Part shown: positions 1 through 6,821 of the stretch, in pieces | How positions within the stretch are numbered: position 1 is the first letter of the stretch | How the letters are laid out: every line of letters starts with the position of its first letter | From: a bacterium | GTDB lineage: Bacteria; Armatimonadota; HRBIN16 | Reading direction: 5' to 3' | Assembly (NCBI GenBank): GCA_025057335.1 | Contig: JANWXG010000106.1 | Coordinates: 1-8,201, forward strand | Length of the DNA: 8,201 bases | Position numbers and translations under genes: made by a program | The notes under the pieces: generated by a model | Database searches by the model: none | What the model was told of the DNA's origin: nothing | Seen by the model: the letters and a program-made list of their open reading frames with translations, nothing else

Positions 1-1
1 A

Positions 2-1294
2 GACACCGCGCGGGGCAAAATCCCGCTCGTGTGGGTGAGCGATGACAACCCCGCGCGCCGCGAACAGATTGCCCTCTTCAACCGGCTGCACCCCGAGTAC
101 GACCTGCGCCTGGACCCGAGCAACACGGGCATGGAGAAAGTGATTGTGCAGTCACTGGCGGGGGTGGGACCAGACATCTTCGATTGCTACGACGGGTTCC
201 AGCTCTCCGCATACGTGCGCTCCGGCATCGCGTGGGACGTCACCGATGAGCTGAGGAAGGCAGGCATTGACGTGCAGAACGAAGTGTGGCAGGCTGTACA
301 TCCCAACATCATCTACGAAGGGCGCGTATACGGTTTCCCTACCAACGCCGCGGTCAACGCTATCTGGTTTCACAAAGATATTTTTGATAAGTACGGCGTG
401 CCTTACCCGAAGGGAGCGTGGACGTGGGATGAGTTTCTCGTGGTGGCGAAAAAGCTGACTATCCGCGACAAGAACGGCAGACCGATTCAGTTCGGCTTCC
501 TAATGGACTGGTGGAACTGGTACCACTTCGTGCTACAATGGGGTGGCAGGCTATACACGCCCGACGGCACCCGATGTATCATCGACAGCCCCGAAGCCAT
601 CGCCGCTGTGCAGTTCATGCAAGACCTCATCTACAAACATCGGGTGATGCCCAGCCCAGTGGAGGAGGCAGCAATGGCGACGCAAGGGGGATGGGGGTCC
701 GGCACTATCACCTGGTTTGGCGCCAAAAAGGGCGCAATGGCGCTGGGCGGCAGGTGGTGGCTCTGCACTCTGCGCAGCTATCGGGGGCTGAAGCTGGGCG
801 CGGTAGAGTCGCCGCACGGTCCTTATCGAGTGTTTCGGGGGTATGGACGAGCCTCGCTCATCAACCGCAATAGCCCGCGACGGCAACATGCGCTGAAGTT
901 CTTGCTCTACCTGGCGAGCAAGGAATATAACGAGCTGATTAACCATCAGGCGGACGCTTTGGCGCCTGTTAAGAAATACTCCTACACAGAAAAGTTCCTG
1001 CACGACCCCGCTTTTCCTGAAGAAGACTTCAATGCCGTCTGGCGCGATGCGATGCAATATGCCGTGCCCGACGAGATGAGCCCCTTCGTCAACGGACAGG
1101 TAGTGCAGCGCATTCTGGGCAAGCAGCTAGACCTGGTCAAGTCGGGGCAGAAAAGCGCCGCCGATGCCCTGCGCACTGCGGCGCGCTTGATTAACGAGGA
1201 GATTGGGAGGACCATCCAGCGTGACCCCGAGCTGCGTCGGCGATATGAAGCGCTGGTGAAGGCGGGCAAACCTCATCGCGTGGTTGCCCCTTGA
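2..1294 (+). CDS. ABC transporter extracellular solute-binding protein (family 1, sugar type), 5' end outside window
   Basis: This is the C-terminal ~430 residues of a periplasmic or lipid-anchored substrate-binding protein of the family that delivers sugars or oligosaccharides to ABC importers. The frame is open from base 2. A GTG at 29 could be read as a start, but the residues before it (DTARGKIPL) run straight into the usual first beta strand (VWVSDDNPARREQIALFN), so the gene begins upstream and the signal peptide is not seen. Family hallmarks are a 'PDIFDCYDG' segment (bases ~170-195), a 'WTWDEF' motif (~419-436) that is typical of the hinge region, and a 'GAMALGGRWW' segment (~733-762). 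The C-terminal helices end in a basic tail. No permease gene is in the window, so the transported sugar cannot be named. The stop codon lies inside the -35 box of the promoter for the next gene. Confidence 0.88.
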   Translation, partial: DTARGKIPLVWVSDDNPARREQIALFNRLHPEYDLRLDPSNTGMEKVIVQSLAGVGPDIFDCYDGFQLSAYVRSGIAWDVTDELRKAGIDVQNEVWQAVHPNIIYEGRVYGFPTNAAVNAIWFHKDIFDKYGVPYPKGAWTWDEFLVVAKKLTIRDKNGRPIQFGFLMDWWNWYHFVLQWGGRLYTPDGTRCIIDSPEAIAAVQFMQDLIYKHRVMPSPVEEAAMATQGGWGSGTITWFGAKKGAMALGGRWWLCTLRSYRGLKLGAVESPHGPYRVFRGYGRASLINRNSPRRQHALKFLLYLASKEYNELINHQADALAPVKKYSYTEKFLHDPAFPEEDFNAVWRDAMQYAVPDEMSPFVNGQVVQRILGKQLDLVKSGQKSAADALRTAARLINEEIGRTIQRDPELRRRYEALVKAGKPHRVVAP

Positions 1295-1319
1295 TTTTTA
1301 GAGGGGATTGAGGCATAAT
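1291..1319 (+). promoter_or_regulatory. Sigma-70-type promoter for the iron operon
   Basis: TTGATT (1291-1296) and CATAAT (1314-1319) are separated by exactly 17 bases, and match the -35 and -10 consensus at 4/6 and 5/6 positions. Transcription would begin near 1326, leaving a leader of about 45 bases before the ATG at 1372. The -35 box includes the stop codon of the solute-binding protein gene. No classical 19-bp DtxR box was recognised over it. Confidence 0.55.
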
Positions 1320-1361
1320 TTAGACGGAAGCAAAAAATGATACACCGCCTCCATGAAAGGA

Positions 1362-1373
1362 ATGTTTCAACAT
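1362..1373 (+). repeat. Short inverted repeat across the repressor start codon
   Basis: ATGTT-tc-AACAT forms 5-base arms around a 2-base centre and includes the first two bases of the dtxR-type start codon. It sits between the Shine-Dalgarno-like GAAAGGA (1355-1361) and the coding region. It could be an operator half-site pair or a chance palindrome; it does not resemble the known DtxR, IdeR or MntR boxes. Confidence 0.2.
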
Positions 1374-2085
1374 GCGCAGCCGTACAGGGATCCAGCTCCG
1401 AGTGCCCGAAGTGTGTCGCCCCAACGTCATCCGTGAGGGACACGCGAACGAGACCGTGCAAGAGTACATCGAGGGCATCTACCGGCTTCAGCAGGAGGTC
1501 GGGCGCGTTGCTACCAACGAAGTAGCACAATATATGAGCGTCTCCCCCGCCTCGGCGAGCATTATGCTGAAACGGTTAGCTGAAATGGGCTTGGTGGAGC
1601 ACACACCCTACCGGGGTATCATCTTGACCGCTGAAGGCGAGCAGATGGCGTTGCAGCTGCTGCGAATTCACCGCCTAACCGAGCGACTACTCACCGACTA
1701 CATCGGACTACCTTGGAACGATGTGCATGATTTCGCCTGCAAGCTGGAACACTACATCACCCCAGAGATTGCGGACAAAATCGCCGAAGCACTGGGACAC
1801 CCCACCACCTGCCCTCACGGCAACCCCATCGATGCGACCGTAGACGATGGTTCGTTCCGCTTGAGTGAGGCGGAGGCTGGGAAAGACCTGATAGTGATAA
1901 AAATCACTGACGAACGGCGCGTTTTCCTGGAATATGTAGAACAACTACAGCTCGTGCCAGGGGCGCAAGTGGAGGTAGTCTGCCGGACGCCCTTTGACGG
2001 TCTCATCCAGATTAACGTGGACGGCACACAACACACCATTGGTCCAGAGGTAGCACGTTACGTGTGGGTGAAGGAGCAACAATGA
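1372..2085 (+). CDS. DtxR/IdeR-family iron-dependent transcriptional repressor
   Basis: This 237-residue metal-dependent repressor probably binds DNA when loaded with Fe(II) and controls the iron-uptake genes that follow. Residues ~25-90 form the winged helix-turn-helix (recognition helix around 'SPASASIMLKRL', 58-69). Residues ~91-153 form the dimerisation and metal domain. By alignment with DtxR, H100, E104 and H119 match H79, E83 and H98 (ancillary site), while C123, E126 and H127 match C102, E105 and H106 (primary site). The 'CPHGNPI' segment at 147-153 is typical of the family. Residues ~161-236 fit the C-terminal SH3-like (FeoA-type) domain. The ~22-residue N-terminal extension is longer than usual. 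GAAAGGA at 1355-1361 supports the ATG at 1372. The stop overlaps the feoB start (ATGA), so the two are co-translated. Family assignment is firm; iron rather than manganese as the ligand is inferred from C123 and the neighbours. Confidence 0.92.
   Translation: MRSRTGIQLRVPEVCRPNVIREGHANETVQEYIEGIYRLQQEVGRVATNEVAQYMSVSPASASIMLKRLAEMGLVEHTPYRGIILTAEGEQMALQLLRIHRLTERLLTDYIGLPWNDVHDFACKLEHYITPEIADKIAEALGHPTTCPHGNPIDATVDDGSFRLSEAEAGKDLIVIKITDERRVFLEYVEQLQLVPGAQVEVVCRTPFDGLIQINVDGTQHTIGPEVARYVWVKEQQ
2071..2076 (+). promoter_or_regulatory. Ribosome binding site that fixes the feoB start
   Basis: AAGGAG lies 5 bases before the ATG at 2082, inside the last codons of the repressor gene. It favours this ATG over the in-frame GTG at 2064, and gives a 4-base ATGA overlap with the upstream stop. 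Confidence 0.7.
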
Positions 2086-2645
2086 GGCAAACACACTGCG
2101 AGGACGGGACGCCCCGCTCTGCGCCTGCCCGAGTGGTATTAGTAGGCACTCCCAACGTAGGCAAGAGCGTTCTGTTTAATCGCCTCACAGGTAGGTATGT
2201 GGTGGTCTCTAACTATCCCGGCACGACCGTGGAGGTTACTCGCGGGCAAGCGCGAATCGGGGATGTGGTCTGTGAGGTGATTGATACGCCGGGGATGTAC
2301 TCCCTCTCCCCGATTACGGAAGAGGAGCGTGTCGCGCGGGCTTTGCTGCTTCAGCAACAGCCCGACGTGGTTATCCACGTGGTCGATGCCAAGAACCTCG
2401 GTCGCATGCTCGCGCTCACCCTGCAGCTACTGGAAGCGGGCTTGCCCGTCATCCTGCTGCTGAACATGATGGACGAAGCGGAACGGCTGCACCTGCACAT
2501 CGACCATCACGCCCTAGCGAAACGGCTGGGCATTCCAGTCATTCCCGCCTCTCTGATTTCAGGACGGGGCGTTGAGGAGCTGAAAAACATTGTCGGTGAA
2601 TACCTCTCTAACGGACAGAACCGGAGCGTATCCACAGCCGATTGA
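2082..2645 (+). CDS. feoB: Ferrous iron transporter FeoB, N-terminal GTPase part
   Basis: These 187 residues carry the cytoplasmic G domain of FeoB, whose GTP hydrolysis drives or gates Fe(II) import. All G motifs are visible: G1 GTPNVGKS (22-29), switch I/G2 region SNYPGTT (43-49), G3 DTPG (68-71), G4 NMMD (128-131), and G5 around PASLISGRG (155-163). The frame ends at a TGA (2643-2645) shortly after the helix 'GVEELKNIVGEYLS', just where the helical GDI spacer should begin. That spacer and the membrane domain continue in the +1 frame. A continuous protein would be about 658 residues, a normal FeoB length. Either the gene is split, or a one-base insertion (or two-base loss) lies around 2607-2640. 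The last ~10 residues (QNRSVSTAD) look like out-of-frame tail rather than conserved protein. Confidence 0.9.
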   Translation: MRQTHCEDGTPRSAPARVVLVGTPNVGKSVLFNRLTGRYVVVSNYPGTTVEVTRGQARIGDVVCEVIDTPGMYSLSPITEEERVARALLLQQQPDVVIHVVDAKNLGRMLALTLQLLEAGLPVILLLNMMDEAERLHLHIDHHALAKRLGIPVIPASLISGRGVEELKNIVGEYLSNGQNRSVSTAD

Positions 2646-4059
2646 AGAGGTTGTGGCTGCGATAGAAAGTTTGTTGAGCGGGCACTATGCTCTCAGCCGA
2701 CGTGCGATAGCGCTGTTGCTGCTTCAGCACGACGAGGAGGTCGAGGGCATGGTGCGCCGTTGCGAGGGCGAGGAGCGTTTCGCCGCCATCGCGCAGCACG
2801 TGCATCGCGCGCAACAACACTTCCGAGAGCCACTGGGCATTGTCATTATGGCGCACCGTCAGAAGCTAGCGCAAGCCCTTGCTCAGGAAGTGGTGCACTA
2901 TCCCCCTCGTAGCAGCAGTGGCTTCGCCGAGTGGTTGGGCAGGGTGTGTATGCAGCCACTGACAGGCATTCCCATTCTCATACTCGTGCTGTACTTCGGG
3001 CTGTATCAGTTCGTAGGGGTGTTCGGGGGGGGGACGCTGGTAGACCTGCTAGAGAATGGGCTGTTTGGGAACTACATCAATCCCTTCCTCACGCACTGGG
3101 TACAGCGACTGGTGCCCTTCGCGCCGATACAGGAACTGCTGGTCGGCGAGTACGGTGTCTTCACACTGGGCGTTACCTACGCTGTCGCGCTCATCCTCCC
3201 CATCGTAGGCACCTTCTTCCTGATGTTTTCCATCTTGGAAGACAGCGGCTACTTCCCCCGCTTGGCGATGTTGATTGACCGTCTGTTCAAGAAGATTGGT
3301 CTCAACGGGCGGGCGGTGATACCGATGGTGCTGGGCTTCGGATGCGACACGATGGCGACGATGGTCACGCGCATTCTGGAGACGCCGCGTGAAAGGCTGA
3401 TTGCGACCTTCTTGCTAGCTCTCGCTATTCCCTGCTCCGCCCAGCTGGGCGTGATTATGGCGCTGTTGGCAGCGCATCCAGGCGCCCTGCTCATCTGGGC
3501 GCTCACGCTGGTCGGGGTCTTCTTGTTCATCGGCTGGTTGGCGGCGCGGGTATTGCCTGGCACGCCTGCGACGTTTCACATCGAAATCCCGCCCATGCGC
3601 CTGCCGATACTCTCCAACGTACTGACCAAGACTTACGCTCGGATGCACTGGTATTTCCGGGAGGTGTTTCCACTGTTCTTGCTCGCCAGTGTGGTGATTT
3701 GGGTAGGGCAAATCACCGGACTGTTCGACCTGGTAATCCATGCGGTGACTCCCATAGTGCGCCTGATGGGGTTACCTGACGAAGCCGCCGCAGCGTTCCT
3801 GTTCGGTTTCTTCCGACGAGACTACGGCGCGGCGGGGCTATACCATCTTCAGGAGAGCAATGTACTAGACGGACGCCAGCTGCTGGTTGCCGCAGTAACG
3901 CTCACCCTCTTCCTTCCTTGCGTGGCGCAGTTTCTGATGATGAAAAAGGAGCGTGGGCTCAAAACCGCGCTCGCTATCTCTGCCATCATCTTCCCCTTTG
4001 CCATTACCATCGGCGGCTTGATGAACCTGATTCTGCAGTGGGTAGGAGTGGAGCTATGA
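2590..4059 (+). CDS. feoB: Ferrous iron transporter FeoB, GDI spacer and membrane permease part
   Basis: These up to 489 residues hold the rest of FeoB: a helical spacer (~17-110) followed by two Gate domains in the inner membrane. Likely membrane helices fall near residues 124-147, 190-217, 268-294, 299-322, 360-382, 432-452 and 460-482. Key motifs are GFGCDTMATM (Cys252), TRILETPRERL, the IPCSAQLG segment (Cys282), FRRDYGAAG (409-415 core) and LPCVAQ (Cys444). These differ from E. coli FeoB (GLGCNVP type) and match, from memory, a FeoB subfamily of anaerobic and thermophilic bacteria. The frame opens at 2584 after a TGA. Candidate starts are TTG 2590 (with GAGGAG at 2574-2579, 10 bases away), GTG 2596 or GTG 2653; all are weak, so separate initiation is uncertain. 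The stop overlaps the next ATG (ATGA at 4056-4059). A nine-G run at 3025-3033 lies in frame. Confidence 0.88.
   Translation: MSVNTSLTDRTGAYPQPIEEVVAAIESLLSGHYALSRRAIALLLLQHDEEVEGMVRRCEGEERFAAIAQHVHRAQQHFREPLGIVIMAHRQKLAQALAQEVVHYPPRSSSGFAEWLGRVCMQPLTGIPILILVLYFGLYQFVGVFGGGTLVDLLENGLFGNYINPFLTHWVQRLVPFAPIQELLVGEYGVFTLGVTYAVALILPIVGTFFLMFSILEDSGYFPRLAMLIDRLFKKIGLNGRAVIPMVLGFGCDTMATMVTRILETPRERLIATFLLALAIPCSAQLGVIMALLAAHPGALLIWALTLVGVFLFIGWLAARVLPGTPATFHIEIPPMRLPILSNVLTKTYARMHWYFREVFPLFLLASVVIWVGQITGLFDLVIHAVTPIVRLMGLPDEAAAAFLFGFFRRDYGAAGLYHLQESNVLDGRQLLVAAVTLTLFLPCVAQFLMMKKERGLKTALAISAIIFPFAITIGGLMNLILQWVGVEL
3025..3033 (+). repeat. Nine-G homopolymer inside feoB
   Basis: Nine consecutive G bases encode three glycines in the 'VFGGGTLVDL' loop after the first membrane helix. 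The reading frame is the same on both sides, so the tract as read is in frame. Such runs are prone to slippage in vivo and to sequencing error. Confidence 0.9.
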
Positions 4060-4256
4060 AATGCGCCTTTTGCGGGCTGGACTACGAACAGGAGCAGGCA
4101 ACTGTTGCCTGCCAAGGGTGCGGGCTGTTCGGGGGATGTCATCTGGTGAAGTGTCCGCGCTGCGGCTATGAACAACCGAAGGAGCCCCCTCTGTTGCAGT
4201 GGTGGCGTCAGTGGCGTGCGCGGCGGCTAGATGCCTCAACCTCTAGCAAGGGGTAG
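4056..4256 (+). CDS. Small Cys-rich zinc-ribbon protein of the feo operon
   Basis: This 66-residue protein starts at the ATG overlapping the feoB stop (ATGA). It contains C3xxC6, C19xxC22, C28-H29 and C33xxC36, followed by 'GYEQP' and a basic, Trp-containing tail (WWRQWRARR, ~49-57). The four-pair cysteine arrangement is that of a zinc ribbon or rubredoxin-like knuckle pair; an Fe-S or Fe-binding role is also possible. Its position between FeoB and FeoA and the coupled start imply a role in Fe(II) uptake, for example as a FeoC-like accessory or a regulator of FeoB. I recall similar short Cys-rich proteins next to FeoA/FeoB in anaerobes, but no named function. It is too short for signal peptide or membrane segments and should be cytoplasmic. 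Seven cysteines plus His29 leave room for two metal sites. Confidence 0.75.
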   Translation: MKCAFCGLDYEQEQATVACQGCGLFGGCHLVKCPRCGYEQPKEPPLLQWWRQWRARRLDASTSSKG

Positions 4257-4262
4257 TGGGGC

Positions 4263-4565
4263 GTGCGCTACCAACACCGTCGCCGTCATGGCTCGCAGAA
4301 TCAGGCACGGAGCGACCTCCCCTTGGTGGCACTGCACGTGGGGGAAGTAGCCACCATCCGTGAGCTGCGAGTGCAGGACCCTACCATCGCTCAGAAACTG
4401 CTTGCACTCGGAGTAGTGCCTGGAGCGCGGGTGAGGGTCGTGCAGCGTTTCCCAGCCTACGTGCTGCAAATCGGCTTCACTCAGATTGCCATTGACCAGC
4501 AAATCGCGAAGGCGGTTCACGTGGACCTAAACCCGCAGGGTCCAGAGACGGATGACGTCTCATGA
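4263..4565 (+). CDS. feoA: FeoA-family SH3-like protein
   Basis: This 100-residue protein is the small cytoplasmic partner of FeoB. Residues ~19-91 form the SH3-like FeoA domain: 'LHVGEVATIREL', then the helix 'AQKLLALGVVPG', the strand 'ARVRVVQRFP', and a C-terminal 'AIDQQIAKAVHVDL' that corresponds to the usual 'lgLr.eeA..I.V' ending. It is preceded by an unusual basic leader (MRYQHRRRHGSQNQAR). The start is the GTG at 4263, supported by AAGGGG at 4248-4253 nine bases before it and a gap of only 6 bases after the zinc-ribbon stop. The operon order is unusual in that feoA follows feoB. FeoA is thought to bind FeoB and modulate its transport activity. It is the last recognisable gene of the operon; the ATG overlapping its stop opens only a doubtful frame. 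Confidence 0.85.
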   Translation: MRYQHRRRHGSQNQARSDLPLVALHVGEVATIRELRVQDPTIAQKLLALGVVPGARVRVVQRFPAYVLQIGFTQIAIDQQIAKAVHVDLNPQGPETDDVS

Positions 4566-4636
4566 ACGCAGGAAACACGGGATTGCCGCTTTGGCAGGCT
4601 CTCCAGCTGGGGTTTTCGGGGCTGCTTGTCCATGTG
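4566..4636. other. Convergent gap between feoA and the 725-residue gene
   Basis: These 71 bases separate two converging genes. The only pairings seen are short: TGCC/GGCA (4584-4587 with 4593-4596, 5-base loop) and a 4-base CAGC/GCTG pair further on. There is no GC-rich stem followed by a T run on either strand, so no standard intrinsic terminator can be called. Confidence 0.5.
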
Positions 4637-6814
4637 CTACGCAAACAGAACCGTATTCCAGTTGAGACGATGTGCTGTCCACGAACGATCTCGCCAGCCC
4701 TCGCTACCAACCATGCCGAAGCTCCAACGCTCTCCTGCTGGCACCCCTTGCGCCTTCTGTGGAGGTTCCCAAGCCCACCAACGTAACACAGGGTAGCCCC
4801 GACTCGCCTCTACCGCGAGCACCAACCCCGGGAAGGGGTCTGGCATGTACGCCTCAAGCCCCCTCTGCCAGTCGCTACGGTTCCCCTGGGGGATGAGCCG
4901 ATGCACTACCGGCTTGACCGCTGCGTACACCAGCGACAGGCAAAAGGCGGTGCCATCCGCAGGGCGTCCCAGCTGCCATCGCTCGGGCGGGGATATCTGC
5001 GCCAACTGCTGCACCGGCTCACGCAGCAACAGCGAACGCAAACGCACCAGCGAGGGAGCGATGTGTGCTGTGTCCTCGTGCAAACGATATGGCGTTCTGT
5101 TTTGGCGCGCCTGCTCCAGCAACCAGTCCATCTCACCGCGGATCTCTTTGCCTAGCACGTCACGATAGAAGCGCGCTACATCCTCACTCCCGAAGCGCAC
5201 CCAGCGATTCTCATACTGCCTCTCTCCCGTCACGCGCGGGTAGGTGGGACCATCTATCTGCCATCCGGCGATGTCCGCCCACAGGTTGGTGAGATACACT
5301 TCCGAGGGCATCACCTCCGTAGAGTGCCAGGGCTGCCGTTGCACGAAGTAGTGGTGCCCTACCTGTTTGATGTAATGGTGCACCAGCTCGCGCACGAACA
5401 CGTAGCAGGCGAAGCGGTAGGAGTCCATGTCGCCCACCTGATATGCCATGCGCGCCATGTACAGGGGCGGAGCCGCTTCGTCGCCCAGCTCGGCAATGGT
5501 ATACCTTCCGAACGATTTCCAGTCACACTCGTAGGGGGTCACGAAGAAGCGCTGGATGAGCTTCCACCGCTCGCGAATCGTCCGCCAGTCACCTGTGTAG
5601 TGTGCGTAACACCACAGTGTCTCCAGCAGATTCGAGGAGAACTTGCCAGCATCGTCGTAGCCGCCCCACGTGCCGATACCAGGACCGACTAGCAACAGCA
5701 CCTCACGAAACGGTTGGTAATTGCGCTCCTGCAGCACGTGCTCGCGCATGTACTCTCTCAAGCTGGATTTCAGATGTTGTTGTGTAGAGGCAGGCAGATA
5801 GGGAAGCGCTTTGGCGTACCATCGGTCTCCCATCACCTGCCAGCAGTAGTTCTCCGCGCCGCCGTGGTCCCATATCTGCTGCCAATCCTCTCGGCGGAAC
5901 TTTTCCGATAGTCGTTGACGCACCCATTGCAGAGCGCGCTGGGCTATTGGGTGCAGCGGAGTTTCTGGCAAGGGATAGGTCTCGTGCGTATGAACGTAGC
6001 GCAACAGCGGGAAGCGGATGTGGACTTCTTCTGTATCGGCTACCCCCAACCAAGGTCCGTACGGCGTCATCACTGCGGGGTCGGTAAGCGTTCCCTCTAT
6101 CTGCATAGGAAACGGCTTTTGTGCCCAACGCTCCTTGCCTGCCAACCACGCAAGCGCCAGCGTAGGAGGCAATGGAGCCAGCCGCAACGGCGTCGTGCCC
6201 CATTCGTCACGGATGGTATGAAAGGTGTAGCGTGTGCGCAGCAGCAGGTCGTCTCCCTCTGTGGCGAACTGCTCCTGAGCGTAGAGGGGAATAGCGCGCC
6301 ACAGACGGTACAGACGTTCACACCGCTGGCGCACCTCGGAAGGAAACCCTGTTCGCCACTCCCACGTGTTCACCGACTGCAGACGCCTCGTCACGGGCAG
6401 GGAGACCCCTCGCTGCAAGGGCTTCTCGTATCCATATAGCGGCGCCACAACTACATCGCCGGCAGCGCGCTCGAAGCGTAGGCGCACGCCACCCTCCTGC
6501 ATCGCTATCTCGCGCGGACGGTGTTGCAGGCATACCAACATTGGCACGTCAAACACACGCCACCCCTCTGACCCCGCGAAGCTGAACAGTAGCCAGCCTT
6601 GCGCCAGGTCTGGAGAGGGAAGAGATTGTCCAAGAGTCAGTCGCTTCACCCCTGCCCTGCTCAGGTAGAAACAGGAGGTGGGCATGCCTAGCCCCCACCG
6701 TCGTAATTCTCGGAACAGATGCAGTGAGGGTTCCTGCGTGCGTATCAGCACCGCTGGGCACAGGTCTGTCGTGAGGACGAACTCGGCGCGCTGCGCCAGT
6801 AGGGAATCTCGCAT
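4637..6814 (-). CDS. Large uncharacterised protein, possible (alpha/alpha)-toroid enzyme
   Basis: This 725-residue protein is not one I can assign to a named family. There is no signal peptide or membrane helix, so it appears cytoplasmic. The first ~270 residues are rich in beta-strand-like sequence (for example GDVVVAPLYG near residues 115-124). A central region, about 280-560, is helical with many aromatic residues. It includes WGGYDDAGKFSSN (383-395), 'LWCYAHYTGDW' (400-410) and 'ELGDEAAPPLYMAR' (442-455). The 'YahyTGDw...W..I..f' pattern recurs in six-hairpin glycosidase-like enzymes, where helical hairpins form a toroid around acidic catalytic residues; D387, D388, D409, E442 and D445 are candidates by position only. 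The C-terminal ~150 residues return to strands. The start is the ATG at 6812-6814, preceded by AAGGGGGG (6829-6822) at a spacing of 7. It converges on feoA. A carbohydrate role is a guess. Confidence 0.8.
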   Translation of the reverse strand: MRDSLLAQRAEFVLTTDLCPAVLIRTQEPSLHLFRELRRWGLGMPTSCFYLSRAGVKRLTLGQSLPSPDLAQGWLLFSFAGSEGWRVFDVPMLVCLQHRPREIAMQEGGVRLRFERAAGDVVVAPLYGYEKPLQRGVSLPVTRRLQSVNTWEWRTGFPSEVRQRCERLYRLWRAIPLYAQEQFATEGDDLLLRTRYTFHTIRDEWGTTPLRLAPLPPTLALAWLAGKERWAQKPFPMQIEGTLTDPAVMTPYGPWLGVADTEEVHIRFPLLRYVHTHETYPLPETPLHPIAQRALQWVRQRLSEKFRREDWQQIWDHGGAENYCWQVMGDRWYAKALPYLPASTQQHLKSSLREYMREHVLQERNYQPFREVLLLVGPGIGTWGGYDDAGKFSSNLLETLWCYAHYTGDWRTIRERWKLIQRFFVTPYECDWKSFGRYTIAELGDEAAPPLYMARMAYQVGDMDSYRFACYVFVRELVHHYIKQVGHHYFVQRQPWHSTEVMPSEVYLTNLWADIAGWQIDGPTYPRVTGERQYENRWVRFGSEDVARFYRDVLGKEIRGEMDWLLEQARQNRTPYRLHEDTAHIAPSLVRLRSLLLREPVQQLAQISPPERWQLGRPADGTAFCLSLVYAAVKPVVHRLIPQGNRSDWQRGLEAYMPDPFPGLVLAVEASRGYPVLRWWAWEPPQKAQGVPAGERWSFGMVGSEGWRDRSWTAHRLNWNTVLFA

Positions 6815-6821
6815 CTTCTTA

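Noticed and set aside
551..1057. Long minus-strand frame inside the solute-binding protein gene
   Set aside because: It is a shadow of the well-supported plus-strand gene, with Pro/Arg/Ser-rich composition and no family resemblance.
29..1294. GTG at 29 as the true start of the solute-binding protein
   Set aside because: The frame is open upstream to the window edge, the residues before 29 complete the normal first strand, and there is no signal peptide after this GTG.
2064..2081. GTG 2064 as the feoB start
   Set aside because: AAGGAG at 2071-2076 serves the ATG at 2082, and the extra residues add nothing family-like.
2583..2588. AAA AAC as a -1 slippery site for joining the two feoB frames
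   Set aside because: The run is only five A bases (preceded by G in the needed position), and the shift required is +1 or -2, not -1. The frame-0 protein also stays family-like well past this point.
2637..2645. RF2-like programmed +1 frameshift at the feoB TGA
   Set aside because: The codon before the stop is GAT, not a CTT-type slippery codon, and no internal Shine-Dalgarno sits at the usual short distance upstream.
4562..4786. 74-codon plus-strand frame whose ATG overlaps the feoA stop (ATGA)
   Set aside because: Most of it is antisense to the 3' end of the 725-residue gene, the composition is unlike a folded protein, and no family resemblance is seen. The ATGA overlap alone is weak evidence.
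5915..6439. 174-codon plus-strand frame inside the 725-residue gene
   Set aside because: It is antisense to a long continuous gene with a strong ribosome site; the translation is low-complexity Arg/Gln/Pro-rich and lacks its own ribosome site.
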